Part shown: positions 10,201 to 17,379 of the stretch, piece after piece
Layout: each line of letters opens with the position of its first letter
Position numbering within the stretch: position 1 is the first letter of the stretch
Assembly (NCBI GenBank): GCA_905478995.1
Contig: CAJQKT010000022.1
Location: 1 to 64,000, forward strand
Length of the DNA stretch: 64,000 nt
Source of the DNA: an uncultured Pseudomonadales bacterium
GTDB taxonomy: Bacteria > Pseudomonadota > Gammaproteobacteria > Pseudomonadales > UBA7434
Direction: 5' to 3'
Translations under genes and position numbers: made by a program
Notes under the pieces: generated by a model
Databases searched by the model: none
Told to the model about the DNA's origin: nothing
Seen by the model: the letters and a program-made list of their open reading frames with translations, nothing else

Positions 10201-10358
10201 GCTTTGAAGTTGCGCAGGGTTCAGATCCGCTATCAATAATATCGACGCCTGAAACTATCCACATCCCTCTCTTACCGTGGCTGGCCAGCTTTATCCTATT
10301 TATGACAATGGCCGGCATCGCTAGCCGTCGGCACACTTCTCAAAAAGCATCGAACTAA
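7236..10358 (+). CDS. Secreted beta-propeller / di-haem cytochrome c peroxidase-like protein with TSP3-type repeats and C-terminal anchor
   Basis: A 1040-residue exported multidomain protein. A signal peptide ends near A-L-S-A (residues 1-25). Residues about 30-520 hold YVTN-type beta-propeller repeats (for example A-V-S-P-D-G-N-T-I-Y-V-A and K-L-Y-V-S-N). Two c-type haem motifs follow, C544-A-S-C-H548 and C708-D-G-C-H712. Blocks T-L-R-G-M-A-T-H-G, R-N-L-Y-Q-K-V-G-M-F-G and G-F-L-H-D-G-S-I-G-T fit MauG / di-haem peroxidases. Residues about 930-1000 are Asp/Asn-rich thrombospondin-type-3-like calcium repeats with a C-P and an A-C-D pair. The tail has P-L-L-P-W, a hydrophobic helix and R-R-H, like a C-terminal sorting signal. 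Likely an outer-surface or periplasmic redox enzyme; its substrate is unknown. Confidence 0.82.
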   Translation: MLQKSKLLTNFGGLLCLIFASALSAQPSYHLFESGHVRPIAMSPDGSKLFSVNTPDNRLEIYAVTNEGLSHVASVPVGMEPVAVAARNNNEVWVVNHLSDSVSIVDVGATPPLVAGTLLVGDEPRDIVFGGTNADRVFISAAHRGQHRTHSSLNGVVGAGDPQLTTPDVGRADVWIFDASNTGLNTAIGGIPQRIVTTFSDTPRALAVSPDGNTIYVAAFMSGNRTTTVSEVSVCNGFQMAGGSNCQAGAPGGVPGPFTNDPASGNSGIAPETGLIVKFDGNSWLDAVGRDWSAVVNIGLPDKDVFSFNANTTSPSDLNLTEYAGAGTVLYNMVVNPITGKLYVSNHESPNDVRFEGPGDFGGSTVQGNLSQTRLTVIDPVTGNVAPKHLNQHIDYAKLHTENDPQTHADIAAMRPHTLAIPLQIVTNSTGDTVYLAAFGSSKIGVFTAAEIEDTNFSSNFDPSAASGDYIDTAGGPSGLALDEANGKLYVMQRFDHSIAEIDLNSGATLATHLLSDPEPALIKNGRPFLYDSQLSSGNGESSCASCHVFGDLDHLAWNLGDPDEAISATNNQPSATGFIGPQFGPRPFHPMKGPMTTQTLRGMATHGAMHWRGDRVDGFFGADPCNEPNGAACSEEASFNNFILAFEGLLGKHGTISPSQMQQFTDFILELRLPPNPVANLDNSFTPAQANGAGFFIGPTSDQIFNCDGCHKLDPANGFFGTDGRESVEGEPQNMKISHLRNLYQKVGMFGTSHVGGPGTDQIRGAGFLHDGSIGTVDHFLSAPVFPQLLDQNGTPNQMRADVEQFMLAFPTDLAPIVGQQVTLTANNASSVNSRVDLLINRAQSSFTSLILGGVTNECDLIVKGSLNGQARGWLLQANGSFVDDTGNSISEAALRALPASAGPLTFTCTVPGSGVRMAINRDEDALLDGLDNCPATDNNSQLNSDGDSQGNACDLDDDNDDLTDAQEIAIGTDPILYDTDGDTFNDGFEVAQGSDPLSIISTPETIHIPLLPWLASFILFMTMAGIASRRHTSQKASN

Positions 10359-10970
10359 ATGCTGAAAACAACCAAAATCTATCGCGCGGCACGATTACCT
10401 CTGGCTTTAACCCTGCTAGTTTTAGCTGCGTTCTATTTTAATAACCGGGCGCCACAAGACTTTGCCTACGAGCCAGCAGTGATTAACTCATCAACCGAGC
10501 AGATCACGCCACAAGCCGACAATGAACAGGGTGAAGCTCCGACGGCTGAACCAGAAATGTACAAACCCAAAACACGCGAAGACCTTATAAAAACCTCTGC
10601 TAGCAACGCGCGCTCAACCGAGCCACCCGATATTATGGCCAATAGCATTAAACTACTCGCCGACCCCAGCGGAGGATTCACCATTCCCGCAGGTGGAAGC
10701 GCCTTCCAGATCACACTGACAGAGCTTGATAGCAATCTAATACTGCGAATTCATAATCCCGGGCTCGCGCCAGGCGCTACGCCACCGCATGTTCGTATCA
10801 TTAACGATACTGGCCGATGGATTGCCGACACAGCCATCGTCGCTGATATTATCGAAGTAAAGCTGCCCAGTCATGGCTTAGCATCAGGCGTGCATATGGT
10901 CGACATAACTCACGCGACGCAACACCATGCCGCGCAAGGCCGCTTCTTACTTGATGTGACATTGCCTTAA
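10359..10970 (+). CDS. Exported or membrane-anchored hypothetical protein, partner of the propeller cytochrome
   Basis: Not a family I recognise. It begins on the base directly after the stop codon of the propeller-cytochrome gene, so the two are almost certainly co-transcribed and translationally coupled. Residues about 10-27 form a hydrophobic N-terminal helix after a basic start (signal anchor or signal peptide). A low-complexity acidic/proline linker runs to about residue 90. The last 110 residues alternate short beta-strand-like segments with glycine/proline turns (F-T-I-P-A-G-G-S-A-F-Q-I-T-L-T; V-H-M-V-D-I-T-H), suggesting a small beta-sandwich. It has no cysteine and no CxxCH motif, so it is not a cytochrome. 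It may be a periplasmic assembly or docking partner; that is inference. Confidence 0.7.
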   Translation: MLKTTKIYRAARLPLALTLLVLAAFYFNNRAPQDFAYEPAVINSSTEQITPQADNEQGEAPTAEPEMYKPKTREDLIKTSASNARSTEPPDIMANSIKLLADPSGGFTIPAGGSAFQITLTELDSNLILRIHNPGLAPGATPPHVRIINDTGRWIADTAIVADIIEVKLPSHGLASGVHMVDITHATQHHAAQGRFLLDVTLP

Positions 10971-11004
10971 CGTTTTATACGTTTCCTTAAAATATCCGCA
11001 AGGA

Positions 11005-11769
11005 TTATTGTGCTGGAAGCTTTGTACTTTCGATAGTTTGTAACCATGTTGCCAACTGCTCCGCGCCACCAAGCAACTCACCATCGACAAAAACTTGCGG
11101 TGTAGTAGCCGCGCCGCTCACTGCTGCTAGTAAGCTAAGGCTGTGCCCGCCTTTACCCAGCTCAATTTCTTCAAAATTAAATCCTGCATCATGCAGTTTT
11201 TGTTTAGCTGTGGTGCAATATCCACAATTAGGTTTAGTAAAAACAGCAACGCGCTTTGGCAGAACTGCCGTTGGATTGAGATAATTTAGCAGCGTGTCGG
11301 CATCCGATACTTTAAAGGGGTCGCCCGGCTCATTGGGTTCGATAAACATTTTCTCGATGACACCATCACGCACAAGCATCGAATAACGCCATGAGCGCAT
11401 GCCAAAACCCAACTCATCTTTGTTGACCAGTGCACCCATGCCCTGACTAAAAAGACCACTGCCATCGGGAATAAATTCAATGTTGTCAGCTTGTTGATCC
11501 GCGCGCCAAGCCTGCATAACAAAGGCGTCGTTAACCGAGACACAGGCAATACTATCGACACCACACGATTTGAAAGCAGGCACTAACTCGTTGTAGCGCG
11601 GCAAATGAGTGCTTGAGCAGGTTGGTGTAAACGCGCCTGGCAAAGAAAAAACCACCACGGTTTTACCGGCAAACAGGTCGCCGCTAGTTAGCGGGACAAA
11701 ACCTTCATTGCTTAGCGTTTGAAAAGTTACATCGGGAACGCGCTGGCCACTTTTATCTTGCATTGTCAT
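11005..11769 (-). CDS. Peroxiredoxin-glutaredoxin fusion (hybrid Prx5)
   Basis: Glutathione-dependent peroxidase in one chain: a Prx5-type domain reduces peroxides and a fused glutaredoxin recycles it. The peroxidatic cysteine is C51 in [10 protein letters not shown]. The glutaredoxin active site is C182-G-Y-C185 in [12 protein letters not shown], followed by the T-x-P-Q-V-F-V-D-G glutathione-binding region. Such hybrids are known in Haemophilus and Chromatium. The open frame extends 21 codons further up, but GGAGAG five bases before the ATG at 11769 fixes the start there (254 aa). The tail converges on the upstream exported protein with a 34-base gap. A short inverted repeat lies in the promoter region. 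Confidence 0.93.
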   Translation of the reverse strand: MTMQDKSGQRVPDVTFQTLSNEGFVPLTSGDLFAGKTVVVFSLPGAFTPTCSSTHLPRYNELVPAFKSCGVDSIACVSVNDAFVMQAWRADQQADNIEFIPDGSGLFSQGMGALVNKDELGFGMRSWRYSMLVRDGVIEKMFIEPNEPGDPFKVSDADTLLNYLNPTAVLPKRVAVFTKPNCGYCTTAKQKLHDAGFNFEEIELGKGGHSLSLLAAVSGAATTPQVFVDGELLGGAEQLATWLQTIESTKLPAQ

Positions 11770-11839
11770 GGATACTCTCCTGAATTGTGAATGCATGTCG
11801 ATTGAGGAGAAGCATAGAGGCAAAAGGCACATAACTAAA

Positions 11840-11863
11840 ATCGTTTGTTTTTATGAAAACGAT
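11840..11863. promoter_or_regulatory. Inverted repeat upstream of the Prx-Grx gene, possible operator
   Basis: Arms ATCGTTT (11840-11846) and AAACGAT (11857-11863) are separated by ten bases and lie about 70 bases upstream of the chosen start codon. The position suits an operator. It does not match a complete OxyR site as I know it, so the regulator is unknown. Confidence 0.3.
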
Positions 11864-11912
11864 AGCTTTTACAAATGCATCAGGTGGGAGGTCTGACGAA
11901 AATCAGGCGCTA

Positions 11913-12614
11913 TTAAGCAGTAGCTTCCACTCTTAACACAGTGTTGTTATTAGGTTCGGGAGGCAACTTATTGCGGGCATTGTTGAGCGAGTTAGTGATT
12001 GGCGTGGCTAGCAATGCGACAGGCAACCGTGGCCGCATCAAGTCAGTCAGCACATCCTGCGACTGCCCGTGCTGCAACCAAGCTTTAGCGCTTTCAATAT
12101 CGAGCAAAAGTGGCTGACGCTGATGAACAACCTCAAAATGACTGACCGCAGCGGTGGTGAGGATCGCGCACGAATAAATCTCATGATCGCCCTGCTGCCA
12201 CTGCTCCCAAATAGCAGCAAATAAACAGATGCTTTGCTCGCAAGCAATTTCGTAGGCTTGCTTATGGCCCGCTATCGTTTGCCATTCAATAAAAGAACTC
12301 GCCGGAATAATTGCGCGCTGATGTTTAAACGGTTGAGCAAAAGCCTTGCTGCTTGCAACCGTTTCGGCACGGGCATTAAACATAGCAAATTTTTGCGAGG
12401 GCTCTTTTACCCAACGAGGGGTCAGCCACCAACGCATGTCTTGCGCCCCATAAACCGTCTGGCTACCAATGCTTGGTGACTGCTGATAAATGGTCATTAC
12501 CGGCTCGGTGGGCGCAATATTATACCTAGTAGGTACGGAAGCCCTATCTAGATTTAGCGCCTGCAGCACATCATGTAATTGCGGGCTATCGATTAAATTA
12601 AAGCGACCACACAT
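11913..12614 (-). CDS. SOS-response-associated peptidase family protein (YedK/HMCES), abasic-site shield
   Basis: HMCES/YedK-family protein, which links covalently to abasic sites in single-stranded DNA through its second residue. The start is fixed by this chemistry: the protein begins M-C-G-R-F, placing the essential Cys2 right after the initiator. Other active-site residues are in place: Asn80 in F-N-A-R-A-E-T, Glu110 in S-S-F-I-E-W, and His164 in V-V-H-Q-R-Q-P. Length (233 aa) is normal. It lies 20 bases downstream of an alpha/beta hydrolase on the same strand and may share its transcript. Confidence 0.95.
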   Translation of the reverse strand: MCGRFNLIDSPQLHDVLQALNLDRASVPTRYNIAPTEPVMTIYQQSPSIGSQTVYGAQDMRWWLTPRWVKEPSQKFAMFNARAETVASSKAFAQPFKHQRAIIPASSFIEWQTIAGHKQAYEIACEQSICLFAAIWEQWQQGDHEIYSCAILTTAAVSHFEVVHQRQPLLLDIESAKAWLQHGQSQDVLTDLMRPRLPVALLATPITNSLNNARNKLPPEPNNNTVLRVEATA

Positions 12615-12634
12615 AACTTATGAACCATTGCAGG

Positions 12635-13552
12635 CTAGCGGGACGCTTCCAGCCAATGCTTAATAGCCTCAGCTGTTTGTTCCGGCCCTTCTTGCGGCGC
12701 CAAATGGCCTAGACCATTTAACTGCTGGACCTGTAAAACACTCGTATCACAGTTATTAAAGCGACTCACCAACTGATCATAACGCTGCTGACTAAAAAGA
12801 TTAGAGTGCTCACCTCTTAGCAATAATGTTGGCACCTTGACGGATTTTAAGTAGGGCCAAACATAGGCCGTACTTTTGAAATTATGCGCCTCCCACAGTG
12901 GGGAAAAACGCAACTTCAGCCCGTCGGCACTTTCTTCTAAGCCACCTTGTGCATAATCATACAACGCGCGACGAGTAAAACCTCGGTAAGTTGAACGCTT
13001 GGCGATATAAGCTATAAAAGATTCGCGATCAGGCCAGACATCGCGGCGAGCCTGAGTCGATTTAATTAAAGGCAACCGATCCTTTAACCAATTGGGTGCT
13101 ACTTTCATATAAATAGCTCCGCCTAGGCGTGGCACTGTCCCCGGATCGATCATCACTAGTGATTTAAACAAGTTGGGCTTTTGAATGGCCGCCATTAGAC
13201 CAATGGTGGCTCCCAGCGAATGCCCCACATAATGAATAGGTTGGTCGTAATTGTGCTCTGCAAAAGCAAGAAAATCACTCACATGATTACGCCAGTTTAC
13301 ATGGCCATGTGGCTTACCCGCATTAGGCCAAGCTCCGCGATTGTCTAATGTTGTCACGCTATGGTCAGCCAGCAATTGCTCAATAAAATAATGGTAAGTC
13401 GCAGCAGGCAGACCATTAGCCGGCGCAAAATGCAATACCTCCTTACTCTGACTAAAATAACTTTGCCAACTGGCCAGGCCCGTGCCAAAATCTGTCTGCT
13501 GCATTGCATACGGCGATTCGTAGGGCACTGCGCGTTGCCCGATAGTATCCAT
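12635..13552 (-). CDS. Alpha/beta hydrolase
   Basis: Alpha/beta-hydrolase-fold enzyme of 305 residues. The nucleophile elbow is G110-H-S-L-G114 (Ser112) inside Y-V-G-H-S-L-G-A-T-I-G. The catalytic His is in G-L-G-H-L-A-P-Q-E-G-P near residue 285, and the acidic member probably lies in L-L-R-G-E-H-S. A D-N-R-G-x-x-P block after strand 3 is typical of epoxide hydrolase / haloalkane dehalogenase / esterase relatives. There is no signal peptide. The start ATG follows the stop codon of the upstream HTH gene without a gap, with GGGGAAG eight bases before it, so the two are coupled. The substrate is unknown. Confidence 0.85.
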   Translation of the reverse strand: MDTIGQRAVPYESPYAMQQTDFGTGLASWQSYFSQSKEVLHFAPANGLPAATYHYFIEQLLADHSVTTLDNRGAWPNAGKPHGHVNWRNHVSDFLAFAEHNYDQPIHYVGHSLGATIGLMAAIQKPNLFKSLVMIDPGTVPRLGGAIYMKVAPNWLKDRLPLIKSTQARRDVWPDRESFIAYIAKRSTYRGFTRRALYDYAQGGLEESADGLKLRFSPLWEAHNFKSTAYVWPYLKSVKVPTLLLRGEHSNLFSQQRYDQLVSRFNNCDTSVLQVQQLNGLGHLAPQEGPEQTAEAIKHWLEASR

Positions 13553-14377
13553 TTATTGATCTTCCCCTTTAGAAGTTGGGCCACTAGCCCCGCCCCTATA
13601 ATTGGCTTTTGCCTTGGCTGCCCTACTGTCGTCATTGCCAACCGGCTCATCGGCGATTTCGTCGTCCATTAAAATATCTTCACCACTTGCAGCAAAGTGC
13701 AGCGCCATATCAAACGCTTTATCGGTGAATAGTCGCACTCGCTCAAAACCCTCATCGGATAATTGCCTCGCCGCATCACGCTTACGATAAATTTGTACAA
13801 TTTGCATTTCTCGCTCAGCTTCAATAACGAGTTTATCAATACCAATTTTTTCCAGCATATTTGAAATGCGCGGGTTGTACGTTCGTGCATATTTCAAAAT
13901 AAACGGTAATGGATTATTACGCGCGTAGAATGAAGCCAGGCGCAGCAATATTTCAAACGGCAACGCCGCACTGCCGTCTTCAATAGCTTTGAGTATATCC
14001 GGATTCTTTAGATCAATCGCGCCAGCTAATTCATCGAGCGTCACACCAGTAACCTGACGTAAATCTTTCAGAGACCGCCCGGCGATGCCCATGCGCTCAA
14101 GCTGCTCGGGCGTACTATTTAGGACTCTGTTAGCTTGATCAAGTGTTTTGCCCGCAGCATAGGTTAAGGCAGCGCCTGATACGCCCTTAACCCCATCAAA
14201 TAAAGCTCCGAGACCTTCTAGCGTCGACATTATAGGGTCGCGCGCAGATTGCCCAGCAAAGTCGTCTTGCGAGGGGTCTACGAGCTCAGCTGCTAGCTCA
14301 TCCTCAAACGTTGCCACTTGCTCGCTAACGGTGGTTTTTCCATCGCCCTTTGCATCTTTATTTGTATCCATGCCCAT
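13553..14377 (-). CDS. XRE-like helix-turn-helix domain protein
   Basis: A 274-residue protein with a central Cro/C1-type helix-turn-helix (about residues 100-150): S-L-K-D-L-R-Q-V-T-G-V-T-L-D-E-L-A-G-A-I, then a second helix set ending F-E-I-L-L-R-L-A-S-F. The preceding 95 residues are acidic at first and then hydrophobic and helical. The C-terminal part (about 185-235) is helical, followed by an acidic and then Gly/Ser-rich tail. It could regulate the coupled hydrolase, but nothing in the sequence proves that. GGAG seven bases before the first ATG supports this start. Confidence 0.72.
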   Translation of the reverse strand: MGMDTNKDAKGDGKTTVSEQVATFEDELAAELVDPSQDDFAGQSARDPIMSTLEGLGALFDGVKGVSGAALTYAAGKTLDQANRVLNSTPEQLERMGIAGRSLKDLRQVTGVTLDELAGAIDLKNPDILKAIEDGSAALPFEILLRLASFYARNNPLPFILKYARTYNPRISNMLEKIGIDKLVIEAEREMQIVQIYRKRDAARQLSDEGFERVRLFTDKAFDMALHFAASGEDILMDDEIADEPVGNDDSRAAKAKANYRGGASGPTSKGEDQ

Positions 14378-14602
14378 TTTGCTACTCCTGCAGGCTATTT
14401 ACTCAATCTGTTGCCGCACATGGTTAATTGTCATGCTAAGTTTTGTTAACCCGCTCAATCAGTGGCAGCACCTGTATCTCCATTTATTTTACTGCAAAAT
14501 GATCCTCGTCATAAGATGACAACACAACTGATTGATAGAATTAACCCGTTCGTTGAAGATGCGCCGCCCCAGCGCCATTAAAACTGACGTGGAGAGTTTG
14601 CC

Positions 14603-14941
14603 GTGATACGCAATAACGATAGGTTTCGAGAACTGCTACACAATAAAAAACAACGCGTGGAGGAACTGATCGCGCACACCAATAAACACTTGTATCGTCG
14701 TGAAGAGCCCTACAGCCAAGACTTCGCGGAGCAGGCCGTAGAGGTTGAGAACAACCCAGTTGTTGAGCAACTCAACGAAGACGGCAAGGCCAGCTTAGCT
14801 AGAATCAACAAAGCGCTTAAAAAACTCGACGCAGGCTACTTTGGCTTGTGTGAAGATTGCGGCGAGCCTATTGATCAGGACCGCCTCATAATCGTGCCCA
14901 CCGCCCCCTGGTGTATTGACTGTGCAAAACTGCGCGAATAG
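14603..14941 (+). CDS. DksA/TraR-family zinc-finger protein
   Basis: Short DksA-like protein (112 aa; classical DksA is about 150) that would bind in the RNA polymerase secondary channel. An N-terminal coiled-coil pair precedes a four-cysteine finger, C83-x2-C86 and C104-x2-C107 in G-L-C-E-D-C-G-E and W-C-I-D-C-A-K. The coiled-coil tip reads D40-F-A-E-Q-A45, a D-x-x-E-x-A variant of the D-x-x-D-x-A tip needed for DksA action. The start is GTG, supported by GGAGAG six bases before it. Whether it acts like DksA, with or without ppGpp, cannot be told here. Confidence 0.88.
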   Translation: MIRNNDRFRELLHNKKQRVEELIAHTNKHLYRREEPYSQDFAEQAVEVENNPVVEQLNEDGKASLARINKALKKLDAGYFGLCEDCGEPIDQDRLIIVPTAPWCIDCAKLRE

Positions 14942-15254
14942 CTCAGCGTAACTTGGCTAAGCGAACAATATTCTGTCTCGCATCGACCAGCCTTCAGCAC
15001 CCAGACGAATTTTTCAAGGCAATCGACTGCATGCGCAAAATCGGCGAGAAAACACAAGCTTTTGATGCTTGCGCGCACTCGGGCCAGATCATAGAATGCC
15101 ACTCACCGATTAGCTGACTTAATCCGCCTTACCATTGGCTAAACTTTTGGCTTAACCATTGAAAACCAGCCGAAGTGTCAGCTCCGCGCAAACCTCGAAA
15201 ACCCAGTTTTATTTAGTGCCCATTAAAAAATAACCTCACTTAGGAAACTACATA
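14942..15254. other. Intergenic region, DksA-like / outer-membrane protein
   Basis: 313 bases without a supportable gene or terminator. One + strand frame stays open to a stop near 15115 and contains a plausible amphipathic stretch, but it lacks a start codon with a ribosome binding site. It ends with TTAGGAAAC before the next ATG. Confidence 0.45.
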
Positions 15255-16097
15255 ATGAAATCCTCTAATCGATACTGGCTCATCCCTGCTTATGTTTCTC
15301 TTTTGGCTGCATTTAGCAGCCTGAGCTTCGCCGACTCGTATAAAGTGCAAATTGATTTAGATGGCCTTCACAGCGATGCTGACTTAGGCGCGCAGCAAGA
15401 GACTTATCGTTTACGCAATACGTTTTATTTTAAAACAATCGATACTGCACAGGCTATTTATCAAGAGGCAGCATTTCTTAATAAAGCATCATCAATATCG
15501 CTGTCTGTTGCCAACAATGAAGAAACCCTATCGTCAATCGATGATAGCTGTTGCGCTTGGAGCGTTGATGGAAAATACATCTTAAGTGAACGCTTTATTT
15601 TTCAGGCCGCCTATAATAGTAATTCGATCAATGGTGTAGACGAAACTAACCTTGGGCTAGGTGCTGGTTTTTATATCAATGACACAACGTCTTTTGTCGT
15701 CGGCTTTACTCAAAAAGATATCGACGATGCGGACAAAGATTTCAATACAACATCGATCAGCTTAAAAAGCGTCATCGATGTTGATGGCGAAAAAACAGCT
15801 GTGGGTGATTTAACAGCTTCAGTCAGCGAAAATGTAGGCGCCAATACGGTAATCGAATTAGATGGCAGCATGGACTACTATTTTACGCCCCGATTTAGCT
15901 TAGGCGGCCGCTTTGCAGCATCATTACCCAACAACGGTAACGACACAAACACCTACGGCATACAAGCTCGCTACTTTATTGCCGATTCTTTTTCTGTCGG
16001 CGCATCTTTTGCCACCACTATATTTCAAGAGGAAGAAGACACGGCCAGCATTGATAATACCGATACCTTCACGCTCACGCTCACAGGTCGCTTGTAA
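15255..16097 (+). CDS. Putative outer-membrane beta-barrel protein (porin-like)
   Basis: Exported protein of 280 residues. The signal peptide ends about residue 26 (S-L-S-F-A before D-S-Y). The mature part consists of alternating hydrophobic/polar strands with acidic, Asn-rich turns (N-L-G-L-G-A-G-F-Y-I-N-D; T-Y-G-I-Q-A-R-Y-F-I-A-D-S-F-S-V-G-A-S-F), as in small outer-membrane barrels. The C-terminus is T-L-T-G-R-L; it does not end in the usual aromatic residue. A C-C pair occurs near residue 98. Family membership beyond 'barrel' is not recognisable by eye. Confidence 0.7.
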   Translation: MKSSNRYWLIPAYVSLLAAFSSLSFADSYKVQIDLDGLHSDADLGAQQETYRLRNTFYFKTIDTAQAIYQEAAFLNKASSISLSVANNEETLSSIDDSCCAWSVDGKYILSERFIFQAAYNSNSINGVDETNLGLGAGFYINDTTSFVVGFTQKDIDDADKDFNTTSISLKSVIDVDGEKTAVGDLTASVSENVGANTVIELDGSMDYYFTPRFSLGGRFAASLPNNGNDTNTYGIQARYFIADSFSVGASFATTIFQEEEDTASIDNTDTFTLTLTGRL

Positions 16098-16256
16098 ACG
16101 CCCAAAACAAACTGATCTAAGTGGATTTTCTTGTCAGTGTATGTCGCCACTGCCGGGCTAATGGCGAACACTAGCTTCAACTGCGGCTGTTTATTCGCAA
16201 GCTGACTCAATCCAACCATGCCGGTCGCGAGCGACCGCTTTAACAGGAGATATACG

Positions 16257-16976
16257 ATGGGCCGTGCCTATCAAAACCGCAAAGACTCAATGGCAAAAAC
16301 GTCAGATGCCAAAGCACGCGTTTATAGTAAGTATGCTAGAGAAATTTATGTCTGCGCCAAATCGGGCGGTATCGACCCCGATGGCAATTTGACGCTTCGC
16401 AGCCTGATTGAACGTGCAAAGAAAGATCAAGTGCCTACGCACGTGATTGATAAAGCCATCGACAAAGCATCGGGCGGAGCCGGCGAAGATTTCGAAGTGG
16501 CGCGCTACGAGGGATATGGCCCGGGCGGATCGATGGTGATTATCGACTGCCTCACCGACAATGCTACCCGCACATTTAATGATGTACGTTTATGCTTCAC
16601 TAAAAATGATTGCAAAATTGGCACCCAAGGCACGGTCATGCATATGTTTGACCACGTTGCGATCTTTGTTTTTAAACACGACGACGAAGACGCCGCGCTT
16701 GAGGCTTTAATGATGGCCGATGTTGATGTAGGCGAATTCGAAAATGAAGACGGGATGATCACGGTCTTCGTTCCGCATACCGAGTACTTCAAAGCCAAGC
16801 AATCACTTACCGAAGCCTTTGGCACGCTCGCATTTGAAATCGATGAGATTCAATTTGTGGCACAAAACACTACGGCCGTAGCAGCCGAGCATGCTGAGAG
16901 TTTGGAAAAATTTCTTGCCATGATCGATGACCTCGACGATGTGCAGCGTATCTATCACAATGTAGAGAATGTGTAA
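16257..16976 (+). CDS. YebC/PmpR-family protein, YeeN subtype
   Basis: Member of the YebC/TACO1 family of translation or transcription factors. The sequence fits the shorter YeeN branch: it begins [10 protein letters not shown] and contains [38 protein letters not shown] and a C-terminal V-Q-R-I-Y-H-N-V. An upstream in-frame start at 16218 adds 13 residues that are not family-like. AGGAGAT before the ATG at 16257 settles the start (239 aa). Recent work on YebC proteins points to easing ribosome stalling at proline tracts; whether YeeN does so is not shown by this sequence. Confidence 0.9.
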   Translation: MGRAYQNRKDSMAKTSDAKARVYSKYAREIYVCAKSGGIDPDGNLTLRSLIERAKKDQVPTHVIDKAIDKASGGAGEDFEVARYEGYGPGGSMVIIDCLTDNATRTFNDVRLCFTKNDCKIGTQGTVMHMFDHVAIFVFKHDDEDAALEALMMADVDVGEFENEDGMITVFVPHTEYFKAKQSLTEAFGTLAFEIDEIQFVAQNTTAVAAEHAESLEKFLAMIDDLDDVQRIYHNVENV

Positions 16977-17376
16977 CCGCCCCCCGTTGAGCTTACATAA
17001 GCCGCCTTAGCGCCCGGTGTCCGGGCGCCCCGTCCTCAGAGGCTGAGCAAGCCAGATTTAAATATATTTTACAATAAGTTGGAGGGTTATATTAAAGTAA
17101 ATTATTTTTTCGTTATGTTTTCTGTGCCTCGGCATACTTCAACCATCAATACGCACTTGCATCACGGTTATGTCGCTCACAGCTCTTAAGAATGCATCAC
17201 TTGCTTCAACTTAACGCTCACCCAAATCAATAATGAATACCTTGCACACTAAGCCATTTGTTGTTCGTGACGGGCTAGATTTTTAGCGTGCTTAATTTTA
17301 AAAATACTAGGCCTCGGGCTATAGTACAGATCCATTTAACAAGATATTTTTTTCTCTTACTTCTGGAGCCACAAAA
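16977..17376. other. Intergenic region between the YeeN and ClC genes, with a GC-rich hairpin
   Basis: 400 bases. At 17010-17028 there is a strong hairpin, GCGCCCGG-tgt-CCGGGCGC, 34 bases past the yeeN stop. No T-run follows, so it is not a textbook intrinsic terminator. A smaller CTCAG/CTGAG hairpin follows at about 17035-17047. The rest is AT-rich with no ORF; it should carry the ClC promoter. Confidence 0.5.
17010..17028. terminator. 8-bp GC-rich hairpin after yeeN, possible transcript end
   Basis: Perfect 8-base arms with a three-base loop. Because no U-tract follows, it could protect an mRNA 3' end or act with Rho rather than terminate by itself. Confidence 0.35.
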
Positions 17377-17379
17377 ATT
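17365..17379 (+). promoter_or_regulatory. Ribosome binding site and ATT start of the ClC gene
   Basis: GGAG at 17365-17368 lies eight bases before an ATT codon at 17377. The frame is open from 17311, and between there and a TTG at 17479 it has no ATG, GTG or TTG codon. ATT is thus the best-placed initiator; a sequencing error making a false ATT is the alternative. Confidence 0.55.
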
